Positions 1-7,806 of a DNA stretch of 64,000 nt are shown in pieces. Position 1 is the stretch's first letter, and each line of letters begins with the position of its first letter. Where the stretch lies: contig JAVKCG010000034.1 in NCBI GenBank assembly GCA_040222875.1, positions 310,001-374,000 on the forward strand, given 5' to 3'. This stretch comes from JAJCYL01 sp040222875. Its GTDB lineage: Bacteria; Bacteroidota; Bacteroidia; Cytophagales; Cyclobacteriaceae. The translations under genes and the position numbers were made by a program. The notes under the pieces are model-generated. The model searched no databases, was not told where the DNA came from, and was given only the letters and a program-made list of their open reading frames with translations.

Positions 1-1
1 A

Positions 2-250
2 ACAGCAGGGCTTGAAAATGAACAATTCGCTTTTGTGAATATCGACGCCGACTTATACGCTCCCACTCTTGAAGCCCTCCGCTTTTTCTATCCCAGATTA
101 TCAGCTCAGGGGGCCCTCATCATTCATGATTATTATCACAACTGGGATGGGGTAAAAAAAGCAGTTGATGAATTTATGCCAACTATTCCAGAATCACTGA
201 TCGCAATCCCTGATTGGCAGGGAAGCGTAATGATTGTAAAGAACGGCTAA
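2..250 (+). CDS. TylF/MycF-like SAM-dependent methyltransferase (C-terminal part)
   Basis: The reading frame is open from the left window edge, so the N-terminus lies outside. The visible 82 residues hold the C-terminal half of a class I methyltransferase of the TylF (macrocin O-methyltransferase) type. FVNIDADLY is the characteristic metal-binding Asp motif after strand 4, LIIHDYY follows as the next acidic/His motif, and a short strand with SVMIVKNG ends the fold. Family members methylate sugar or small-molecule hydroxyls using Mg2+ and SAM. The substrate cannot be told from this fragment. A GTG at 35 is inside the domain and is not the true start. The gene is followed by a short hairpin and two cassette-like small genes. 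Confidence 0.8.
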   Translation, partial: TAGLENEQFAFVNIDADLYAPTLEALRFFYPRLSAQGALIIHDYYHNWDGVKKAVDEFMPTIPESLIAIPDWQGSVMIVKNG

Positions 251-257
251 ATTTTTA

Positions 258-275
258 AACCCAATTTATTGGGGT
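258..275 (+). terminator. Hairpin after the methyltransferase, possible terminator or cassette boundary
   Basis: CCCAAT (260-265) pairs with ATTGGG (268-273) around a two-base loop, 10 bases after the methyltransferase stop. The poly-T stretch (252-256) lies before the hairpin, not after, so it would suit the opposite strand better. Its right arm runs into TTGGGGTGCAT, which resembles the sequence ahead of the gene at 885. Confidence 0.35.
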
Positions 276-294
276 GCATTCAAATAAAACACAA

Positions 295-780
295 ATGAAA
301 GCAGGTATTATAATTGGAATTTTGGTAGTAGTTGGAATTATGTATTTCATTTTCAAAAATGAAGGGGGAAACGACCACACCGTACGAGTTGCTAAACAAA
401 TTCAACTTGAGGAATTAGAGTCAGTAATGACTGACTTACTAAATGGGAAATTAGAATACGACTTTTTCGGAATTACATCAAATGGAATTGACTGTATTTA
501 TTTCGCTGATGATGGTGGAAAAATCAATATTGAATTTGAGGTTATGACAAATGAACAAAAACCTTATGTTGATAAGATTACTGACTTCGCTAAAAGGAAT
601 AATTATAATCTGATAAAAACAACCTACGGAAATAAACCTCATTACTCTGAACTAAAAGAAGCGCCAGTTTATAAACTCGAATTAAACGCTGACAAAAGTA
701 AAGCGACACAAATCGGAACAGAGATAATGAAAACTATTTTTAACAAAAATGAATTGACAAAATTAGATGTTGTTCCATAA
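295..780 (+). CDS. Hypothetical membrane-anchored protein
   Basis: I do not recognise the family. The ATG at 295 is preferred over an in-frame GTG at 274. It places a single hydrophobic segment (residues 3-20, IIIGILVVVGIMYFIF) right at the N-terminus, followed by about 140 polar residues that would face the periplasm or cytoplasm. There is no lipobox and no Cys pair. The polar part alternates short beta-like and helical stretches, with no motif I can name. The leader (TTGGGGTGCAT, then AAAACACA before ATGAAA) closely resembles the leader of the next gene. This suggests both arrived as cassette-type insertions. Confidence 0.65.
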   Translation: MKAGIIIGILVVVGIMYFIFKNEGGNDHTVRVAKQIQLEELESVMTDLLNGKLEYDFFGITSNGIDCIYFADDGGKINIEFEVMTNEQKPYVDKITDFAKRNNYNLIKTTYGNKPHYSELKEAPVYKLELNADKSKATQIGTEIMKTIFNKNELTKLDVVP

Positions 781-884
781 ATAAAAACGTATGCTAACAA
801 TGGATACAAAAAAATAGCCCTAACCAATCAAACCGTTCCTACGCTTTTTTTAGCCGGAACGTTGTGGTGCATAAAAACACATAA
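781..884 (+). other. Cassette-like junction with imperfect hairpin
   Basis: The spacer contains GCTAACA (793-799) after the preceding stop. Farther on are a CGTTCC (834-839) / GGAACG (856-861) hairpin and GTTGTGGTGCAT (861-872). The end of the spacer (TTGTGGTGCAT, AAAACACA, then ATGAAA) repeats the leader at 269-300. The layout recalls integron attC-type sites, but no canonical core GTTRRRY is present, so this is only a resemblance. Confidence 0.4.
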
Positions 885-1427
885 ATGAAAAGAACACTTG
901 AAGAACAGCGAATTGAATTTGCCGATCAAAAATTCCTTGCTACACCTCTAGCTGGTTTAATTGTTTGGACTATAATTGGCTTTGTTGGAATATTTTTCTC
1001 TGATTTTATCGCAGTATGGTCAATTTTTATAGGAACTGGAAGTATTGTTTATTTAGGACTATTCCTGTCAAAATTTACTGGTGAAAACTTTCTAGGTTAA
1101 GCTAAACCGAAAAATGAATTCGACACTCTTTTCCTTTTTACGGTTGCACAAGCCATACTTGTCTATTCAATTGCAATACCGTTTTTTCTCGTTGATTATT
1201 CTTCACTTCCAATGACTGTTGGAATTCTGACAGGGTTGATGTGGCTACCATTTTCCTGGATTATAAAACATTGGAGCGGAATTTTTCACACGATAACCAG
1301 AACTATTTTGGTGCTCACTCTCTGGTACCTCTTGCCTCAATTTAGATTTATAGTTATTCCTTTTGGAATAGTATTGATTTATATAGCCACAATCATAATT
1401 TTAAAAAACAGAAAGCAAACTCTATAA
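885..1427 (+). pseudogene. DUF7010-like membrane protein interrupted by an in-frame TAA
   Basis: Two 71-codon pieces (885-1100 and 1212-1427) lie in the same frame, and the 111 bases between them are open. The only lesion is TAA at 1098-1100. Read through, the product is about 180 residues: a start EEQRIEFADQKFLATPL, then a helical hairpin ending FTGENFLG, then KPKNEFDTLF and further hydrophobic segments (SIAIPFFLV, MWLPFSWII, and a long C-terminal helix pair). This order matches what I recall of the DUF7010 integral membrane family, whose members have a sense codon at this point. A single substitution or a sequencing error would explain the stop. Read-through cannot be excluded. Function of the family is unknown. 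Confidence 0.7.
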
Positions 1428-1495
1428 AAGCCGATACCGCAACAGACTAGTTTCATGATGTTGTCGCGGTTAACTCTACACTTAAAAACATTAAC

Positions 1496-2047
1496 TCAGC
1501 AACTACAATCGCTACAACCCTCCCGTTCTTCAATCAAGTGGCCGCAGTATTCTTTAAAGAGGCCTTTCAACATTTTTCTACCCCGCTGCACCCTCGATTT
1601 AAGGCCGGATTCGCTCATGTTGTATTGCACCGCTAAGGTTTTTTGTGGTATCCCACGCAATTCATAATCAGCCAACGGTTTCGCATATTTTGGCGGAAGC
1701 TTATTTATAAGTGAAGGAACACAAGCCTCCAATTCGTGAAGGTATCTTTCTCCTTCATTGTCATCCTGGGCCAATGCCAGGTAAGCCCATGAGCCAGGTA
1801 CCGCCAATTTTCTTTTTTGCTTTTCCCTGAAGTAATCATTGATTGTATTTCTGGCAATTGTGATCAGCCATGCCTGTGTATTCCTTACCCCCTCTAATTT
1901 TTCACAATGCTTATAGATTTTCATCATTACCTCGCTCAATAACTCTTCGCTATCTACAGCATCACTGACCCGACTACGAATGTAGCGGGCCAGTATACTT
2001 CTGTATTCCTGAAATACAGGTGCTACTATTTCACAGCTTTGGTTCAT
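1496..2047 (-). CDS. ECF-type RNA polymerase sigma factor with Cys-rich tail (SigZ-like)
   Basis: This is a sigma-70 family factor of 183 residues. Region 2 spans about residues 10-80 (SEELLSEVMMKIYKH, then TQAWLITIARNTINDYFRE). Region 4 spans about 108-165 (LPPKYAKPLADYELRGIPQKTLA, then the helix-turn-helix SESGLKSRVQRGRKMLK). The tail carries Cys168, Cys178, Cys181 and Cys183 (GCSDCSC), as in SigZ-type factors. The ATG at 2047 overlaps the stop of the ArsI/CadI-like gene (ATGA), so the two are co-transcribed and translationally coupled. An earlier in-frame start lies inside that gene and is unlikely. No anti-sigma gene is visible nearby, so the Cys tail may itself sense metal or redox state (inference). 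Confidence 0.85.
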   Translation of the reverse strand: MNQSCEIVAPVFQEYRSILARYIRSRVSDAVDSEELLSEVMMKIYKHCEKLEGVRNTQAWLITIARNTINDYFREKQKRKLAVPGSWAYLALAQDDNEGERYLHELEACVPSLINKLPPKYAKPLADYELRGIPQKTLAVQYNMSESGLKSRVQRGRKMLKGLFKEYCGHLIEEREGCSDCSC

Positions 2048-2469
2048 GAGGCACAGCAATGTTCATCACAGCATTCCTCTTCTTCATTATTTTTTTTGAA
2101 GTTAACCTCTGATTCTCCATAGGTATGAAATGCTTCCCATTCCACTCCTTGTGGATCCTTCACCCACGACTTTTCAGATTGAGCATAGCAACAAACTGTA
2201 TGGCCCTCTTCGTCAACTACCGCCTGTGTTTTGTCGATATTTGCATAAACTTCCTTAAGTTCTTCTTCGGTCTCAGCCTGGATGCCCAGATGCCTTAACC
2301 CGGGATTCTCGCCACCTACAGAAATTGAAAAATTAACCCTGGGGTCATCAATCAGCCACTTGGCATAATCAGGCTTTTGAACAGTTGGCTCAGCATTGAA
2401 CAAAGCGTTATAAAAACCAACCGATTGATTGAGGTCTTTCACTTGTAAGTTTACATGTAATGTTTTCAT
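2044..2469 (-). CDS. ArsI/CadI family VOC dioxygenase (organoarsenical or metal resistance)
   Basis: This 141-residue VOC-superfamily protein starts MKTLHVNLQV. In ArsI, a non-heme Fe(II) C-As lyase, iron is held by a His near residue 5, a His near 62 and a Glu near 115, and the arsenical binds a vicinal Cys pair. Here His5, His60, Cys93-Cys94 and Glu112 (VEWEAFH) fit that layout. The C-terminus adds an acidic Cys/His cluster (ECCDEHCC), often seen in Bacteroidota CadI-like proteins and possibly a metal-capture tail. The ATG at 2469 gives the family-typical N-terminus. Earlier in-frame codons lack similarity. The overlap with the following sigma factor suggests a metal(loid)-responsive pair. 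Confidence 0.85.
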   Translation of the reverse strand: MKTLHVNLQVKDLNQSVGFYNALFNAEPTVQKPDYAKWLIDDPRVNFSISVGGENPGLRHLGIQAETEEELKEVYANIDKTQAVVDEEGHTVCCYAQSEKSWVKDPQGVEWEAFHTYGESEVNFKKNNEEEECCDEHCCAS

Positions 2470-2626
2470 CTGTTTTTTTAAGTTTAATCTCCTGGAAGAC
2501 GTATGGCTGAAAAAAAAGACGCAAAAAATTCGATTAACAAAATTAAAATGCCTGTTGAATTGACAATAAGACAACAAATTACAAACAAACGCTTTATAGG
2601 TAGTTAGTGTAGATATCCATATGCGT

Positions 2627-2634
2627 TAATTTTG
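2627..2634 (+). promoter_or_regulatory. Putative -7 box TAATTTTG of the subtilase gene
   Basis: TAATTTTG matches the Bacteroidota -7 consensus TAnnTTTG and ends 7 bases before the ATG at 2642. I cannot find a good TTTG at the expected -33 position. The start site would give a very short or absent leader. Confidence 0.4.
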
Positions 2635-2641
2635 ACAGGAA

Positions 2642-5600
2642 ATGTGGCTGAGGTTTTTTTCTATTTTGACTTTACTGTCTCTGGCAGACATAAGCGTATA
2701 CTCACAATCTCAAAGAAAATTTCAGCTACCAACTCATCTTAATGAAGATGACTATGAGCCATTCAGCATTTATTTGAAATTATCCGATACTCCAACCGCT
2801 CAAGAGCGCCGATTGGCCCAGGGAAATATCTTTCAGTTGGAAGCGCTCAATGAAGTAATCTCCGGTGCTTCATACAATCAGGCATTTAAGCCCAGGGCTT
2901 CGGCCAACTCCCGATCAAAACCCAGGAAATTTCTTAAAAATGTTTATAAAATTTCCCTTGATCCTGGTGTTGATTTGGAGGAAAGCATTAATCAATTGCT
3001 AAAGTTTGATAATGTGCTCTATGCAGAACCCGTTTACCGTTTTAAGCCATTGCTTACACCAAATGATCCTCAGGCTAACCCAACTTCCGGTAATCAGAGC
3101 TACCTCTCAACAATCAAAGCCTATGACGCCTGGGATATATCTACCGGCAGTGAAGAGGTGATTGTTGCCGTGATAGATACAGGTGCTGATATGGATCACC
3201 CTGATTTAGTCAATAGTTTTTTTGTGAATGAAGCAGACCCCATCAATGGGATTGATGATGACAACGATGGATTGATTGACAACTTTATTGGCTATGATTT
3301 CGCAAATGATGACAATGACCCTGAAGCTGATCAAAGTGGCCACGGGGTAAGGGTGGCTGGTTTGAGTTCAGCTACAACTAACAATGGAGAAGGGATCGCA
3401 GGAGCAGGTTTTAACAGTAAACTAATGCCATTAAAGGGTTTTTTAAGTGGAACTGGCTTTTCCAACAACCTTTACGAGGCAGTGCTTTGGGCTTCTGAAA
3501 ATGGTATCAGGGTGCAAAATCTTAGCTGGGGGAGTCCAGGTGTCTCCAGCCAGGTATTACAAGACCTTATAAATGAGGCAGTTATTACAAATAATTCTGT
3601 TTTGGTTGCGGCGGCTGGCAATACACCAGAAGAGCTCAATTTCTTCCCGGCGTCCTACGATAATGTATTATCGGTAACCTCAAGTAACGTTGACGATACC
3701 TTTTTTAACGACGCCACCTTTAGCTATCATGTTGATTTAATGGCACCAGGTGCCAATAATTACACTACGGCCAATGGTGGGGGCTATGAAAATTCTGGCC
3801 CAGGAACCTCCTACGCCGCTCCTTTGGTGGCAGGCACCGCTGCTTTGCTGGTAGCCGAATTCCCAGAATGGACTGCTCAGCAAATTATGGAGCAAATCAG
3901 GATTACTTCAGATGACGTTCATGAGGTCGGAACCAATAACGGCTTTTTCGGACAAATTGGAAAAGGCAGGCTTAACATGTTCAGGGCGCTCACCGATACA
4001 TTGTTACCCTCGGTCAGGGCCCAGGATATCAACATCACCAATAATTTCGGGGATTTTGCCTTTTATGGCGATACGCTTTCGATGAAAGCATCCTTTCAAA
4101 ATTTTTTGTACCCAACTTCAAACGCCTTAGCAGAGATTGTGATTGAATCGGAATTTGCTACTGCGTTAAACCCTCAATTAAACCTCGACTCATTAGCTAG
4201 CCTTCAGAAATATGACGCCGATTCAGTTGAATTTAAGATTCTACTAACTGACAATGCACCACCTAATGAAAGGATATTCATTCAGTTCAATTTTACTGAT
4301 GGCGAAACATATAATGATTGGCAGTTTACTGAGTTTACAACCACTCCAGATTTTTTGGATTTGGGCAATACCAGTATTCGAATGACGACCGCCGGAAACG
4401 GTAACCTTGGTTATCAATCAGATGTTGAAACAAATGGCATAGGATTGGAGGTTAACGAAGTCATGTATGCTGATCAGCTAGGCATAATTATAACAGCTGA
4501 CGGCACCTTGTTAGATAATTCTGTTAATAATTTTAGTGAAATAACCCGGAACGGTGATTTTAATACAATTAATAGCATTAAGCTATTTGAACACGCTACG
4601 GCTGGTTTCTACGCCTATTCAAAATACGACGATTCCAATGCAATTGAGCCGAAATCGTTGATAATTGAACAAAAAACCATTCCAACATCTGATAATAAAT
4701 TTCTGCTAGTAGAATACAGAATTTCCAATGCCTCCAGTGATGATATTACGGCCTTAAATTTCTCCATTTTTACAGATTGGGAGATTGGGAATATCCTTCA
4801 GAACTCAGTTTCATGGATTGAAGAGGGGGCCATAGGTTATGTGCAAGAAATGGCCCCAGACAATGACTTCGCTGGGGTCTCACTGCTTACAGCCAACGAC
4901 CCGATTTTTTATGCAATAGATCAAGATGACCAAAACGGCAACGTTGCAGACATTGGTAATATCTTTTCGGAGGCAGACAAGTCAACCTTAACCACTGGCG
5001 GCATAGCAAAGACAACCGCTGGGTTAAATGGCGGTAACAACGTTGCACAAATAAACGGTGCTGAATTAGGTGCGCTTGAAGCGGGTGCAAGTAAAAAAGT
5101 AGCCTTTGCCTTTATTCAGGGAAATGATTCTGAAGAACTGCTATCCGTTAGAAGTTCAGCTTCAGATGCATATACCGAATTCATATTGAACCCTCCATTA
5201 TTCAAAAATGACAGCTCATGCGTATCTGCCCCTTACATTCTAACTTTCTCAGATGGCGAAGATTATGATGTTTATTCTGATCCGCTTGGGCAAAATCTGC
5301 TTTTTACAGGAGATCAATTTGAAGCTGGCCTTATTGAGAAAGACACCTCGTTCTATGTTCAGAAATTGGGTGAAATAATTAAGGATGAAATCATGGAGGT
5401 GTTTGTGCGCTCTACTGATATTGCGCCTAATTTTGGCTTCTCGGTTGATACGCTCTTTTTAGGGGATAGCGAATCCAATATTGTCAACTTTCAAGATTCA
5501 ACGGTTGCCTCCATTGAATGGGTTTGGGATTTTGGTAATAACACTGGAAGCACTTCTAAAGCACCGACGGCTGTTTTTAATGAACCGGGTGACTATACGG

Positions 5601-6889
5601 TGGTTCTCAATGTTAAAAATAAATTTGGGTGTACCCGTCAGGCTTCTAAGGTTTTAAGGGTGAGAGAACGTGGCCCTGTTCCTGAGTTTAGCGAATTGAT
5701 GGTGTGCAAAGGGGATTCATTAGCCATTTCATCTACGGCCAACAATCAAGTGAAGGTGTATTTAAACCCAGAAGATGATTTCTCAGTATTCAGTGGTCAG
5801 GTATTCAAAACGGGAAAAATCAACTCAGACACCACTTTTTATATTTCAAACATTGATCCCGAGATTGAAAGCCAGAAAGTAGCCGTTGAAGTCACTGTGA
5901 TTGAGGTTGAACCTGGGTTTAGGTATCAACCAGATACACTGGATCTTAATAACAAAAACCTGATCCAATTACTTGATGAAACAATTGATGGCACTTTGTA
6001 CAGTTGGCGTTTAAACACGATTGAGTTTAGCAATGAAAAAAATCCGATAATTGAAGTAACGGAATCAGCAAACCTCTCCATTCAACTTGTGATTGAAAAC
6101 TCAACAGGCTGCAAAGATTCTGTGACCCAAATTTTAAATTTTGAACAACCTGCCCCTCCTATAATTTCAGATACCACAGTATGCACCGGCGATACACTGC
6201 TGATTAAACCAGAGGCGGCAAGCCATTACTATTACTATTCGGACTCAGATTTAACTAATCTCATTCATAAAGGCCATGAGTTCTTAACTGGACCATTTCA
6301 AAATGATACCCTATTTTATGTAACCAATGTTGATGGCATAGTTGAAAGTGAGCGGAAGCGTATAAGTATATTCTTTGAGCCATTTGAAGCTCAATTTTCA
6401 ATGTCGCCAAATCCAATCATTCTTGAAGACAACAATCAATTAAAATTGAGAGATAACACTGACGGAGCGATAAGCTGGCAATGGTTCATCGATGACCAAT
6501 TGGTAGAAATAGTTAGGAACCCTATTCTAACAATAGATTCGGCAAAATCTTACTCCGTTAAATTGGTTGTCGAAAATACAGCTGGCTGCCTTTCAGATGA
6601 TAGTCAGCAGTTAGAAGTTTTGGAGGTTGTCGGAATCGAAGACCTGGCCAGTGCTGGAATAAAAATCTATCCAAATCCGACTGATGATATCCTCAACATT
6701 CAATTCACCGATGCTTTGTCGGAATATCAAAATGTTAGCTTATGGGATATGAGGGGATTAAACATTATTGAGGAAATTGCAAGTAGCGGTAAAATTTCAC
6801 TCGATTTGAGCGATATAAAAAGCGGCAGTTATATCATTCGCTTCCGATCTGAAACTAAATCCTTGGAATCGATTATCATTAAGAGGTAA
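2642..6889 (+). CDS. Secreted S8 subtilisin-like serine protease with PKD domain and T9SS sorting domain
   Basis: The product has 1415 residues. A signal peptide (residues 1-22, ending VYSQ) is followed by a propeptide-like region. The subtilase domain (about 150-455) has the full triad: Asp179 in AVIDTGAD, His234 in SGHG, Ser390 in GTSYAAP, with oxyanion Asn327. After a long beta-rich stretch comes a PKD-type domain (about 925-1010; VWDFGNN, PGDYTVVLNV). Two further Ig/PKD-like repeats follow, each around CxGD (VCKGDSL, VCTGDTL). The end (about 1340-1415, IYPNPTDDILNIQF to IIIKR) is a T9SS type A sorting domain, so the enzyme is probably exported and surface-attached or released. It stands alone and converges on the DMT transporter gene, overlapping it by 11 bases. 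Confidence 0.93.
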   Translation: MWLRFFSILTLLSLADISVYSQSQRKFQLPTHLNEDDYEPFSIYLKLSDTPTAQERRLAQGNIFQLEALNEVISGASYNQAFKPRASANSRSKPRKFLKNVYKISLDPGVDLEESINQLLKFDNVLYAEPVYRFKPLLTPNDPQANPTSGNQSYLSTIKAYDAWDISTGSEEVIVAVIDTGADMDHPDLVNSFFVNEADPINGIDDDNDGLIDNFIGYDFANDDNDPEADQSGHGVRVAGLSSATTNNGEGIAGAGFNSKLMPLKGFLSGTGFSNNLYEAVLWASENGIRVQNLSWGSPGVSSQVLQDLINEAVITNNSVLVAAAGNTPEELNFFPASYDNVLSVTSSNVDDTFFNDATFSYHVDLMAPGANNYTTANGGGYENSGPGTSYAAPLVAGTAALLVAEFPEWTAQQIMEQIRITSDDVHEVGTNNGFFGQIGKGRLNMFRALTDTLLPSVRAQDINITNNFGDFAFYGDTLSMKASFQNFLYPTSNALAEIVIESEFATALNPQLNLDSLASLQKYDADSVEFKILLTDNAPPNERIFIQFNFTDGETYNDWQFTEFTTTPDFLDLGNTSIRMTTAGNGNLGYQSDVETNGIGLEVNEVMYADQLGIIITADGTLLDNSVNNFSEITRNGDFNTINSIKLFEHATAGFYAYSKYDDSNAIEPKSLIIEQKTIPTSDNKFLLVEYRISNASSDDITALNFSIFTDWEIGNILQNSVSWIEEGAIGYVQEMAPDNDFAGVSLLTANDPIFYAIDQDDQNGNVADIGNIFSEADKSTLTTGGIAKTTAGLNGGNNVAQINGAELGALEAGASKKVAFAFIQGNDSEELLSVRSSASDAYTEFILNPPLFKNDSSCVSAPYILTFSDGEDYDVYSDPLGQNLLFTGDQFEAGLIEKDTSFYVQKLGEIIKDEIMEVFVRSTDIAPNFGFSVDTLFLGDSESNIVNFQDSTVASIEWVWDFGNNTGSTSKAPTAVFNEPGDYTVVLNVKNKFGCTRQASKVLRVRERGPVPEFSELMVCKGDSLAISSTANNQVKVYLNPEDDFSVFSGQVFKTGKINSDTTFYISNIDPEIESQKVAVEVTVIEVEPGFRYQPDTLDLNNKNLIQLLDETIDGTLYSWRLNTIEFSNEKNPIIEVTESANLSIQLVIENSTGCKDSVTQILNFEQPAPPIISDTTVCTGDTLLIKPEAASHYYYYSDSDLTNLIHKGHEFLTGPFQNDTLFYVTNVDGIVESERKRISIFFEPFEAQFSMSPNPIILEDNNQLKLRDNTDGAISWQWFIDDQLVEIVRNPILTIDSAKSYSVKLVVENTAGCLSDDSQQLEVLEVVGIEDLASAGIKIYPNPTDDILNIQFTDALSEYQNVSLWDMRGLNIIEEIASSGKISLDLSDIKSGSYIIRFRSETKSLESIIIKR

Positions 6890-7769
6890 TTCGGCGTCGT
6901 TCTCTCATAGCCAATAGGTTGCCCCCAATTATCAAGGCGATACCAGAAATTGCATACCAACTCACAATATAGCCTTCAAATAATGTTGACAGAATTATTG
7001 CCACCACTGGTATGGATAAAATGACATATGCTCCTTTAGCAGCACCTACCCTACCAATTAGCGTTAAGTAAGTACTGAATGCCACAATGCTACCGAAAAC
7101 TGTGAGGTAAATAATAGAACTCACATATTGGAAAGAAAAATCGAACACCAACTCCTTGCCACTAACTAAACCGATTACTAACATGTAAATAGCGCCATAG
7201 AACATACCGAAGGCGTTTGTTTGCAATACAGGAAGCTCATTCTTTTGATTATACGCTGACATTACATTTCCACATGACGCAAAGAAAACACCACTCAAAC
7301 AATACATTAATCCAATGAAATTGTCATCTGTCAGGTCAAAGGCTTCAAGTTCGGGTCTAAAAATTATGGCTGTTCCGGTCAAGCCAAGAATGGCACCTAT
7401 TAGAACTTTAAAGCTGATAGCCTGCCTCAGAAATATGCCCCCCAGAAATATGTTGAAAAAAATGAGTGTTGAAAAGCCTACAGCAACCAAACCACTGGTT
7501 AAATAGAGTTCAGAAACGTAAACAAGCCAGTAATTAGTACTGAAAAGTAAAAACCCCTGAATCGCCATCATTAAATGCTGCTTACCTGAAAATTCCAGGG
7601 TAATCTTACTTATCCTACAATAAAGCAATAAGATTAAACCAGCCAATAGAAACCTGTATCCCACCGACATCATTGGATCTACGATGCCTAATTGAAACTT
7701 GATTACAAGCCATGTGGAACCCCAGATAAGGGCAGGTACCAAAAACAAAACCGGGTTATTGAGCTTCAC
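6879..7769 (-). CDS. EamA/DMT-superfamily transporter
   Basis: This 296-residue inner-membrane protein has ten predicted hydrophobic segments in two EamA repeats. The first begins PALIWGSTWLVIKFQLG, the second after about residue 148. The motif WGSTW near the start and the Arg-rich cytoplasmic end (RERRRITS) are typical of drug/metabolite transporters. Substrate specificity cannot be read from sequence; family members export amino acids, metabolites or drugs. Translation starts at GTG 7769, because the next in-frame Met lies within the second helix. Its 3' end overlaps the subtilase gene on the opposite strand. Confidence 0.88.
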   Translation of the reverse strand: MKLNNPVLFLVPALIWGSTWLVIKFQLGIVDPMMSVGYRFLLAGLILLLYCRISKITLEFSGKQHLMMAIQGFLLFSTNYWLVYVSELYLTSGLVAVGFSTLIFFNIFLGGIFLRQAISFKVLIGAILGLTGTAIIFRPELEAFDLTDDNFIGLMYCLSGVFFASCGNVMSAYNQKNELPVLQTNAFGMFYGAIYMLVIGLVSGKELVFDFSFQYVSSIIYLTVFGSIVAFSTYLTLIGRVGAAKGAYVILSIPVVAIILSTLFEGYIVSWYAISGIALIIGGNLLAMRERRRITS

Positions 7770-7806
7770 TTCGGGGCGAAGATAAACCTAAACAACAGCA
7801 TCAATC

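Noticed and set aside
781..884. A true integron attC site
   Set aside because: The canonical GTTRRRY core and inverse core could not be matched and no integrase gene lies in the window; kept only as a cassette-like junction.
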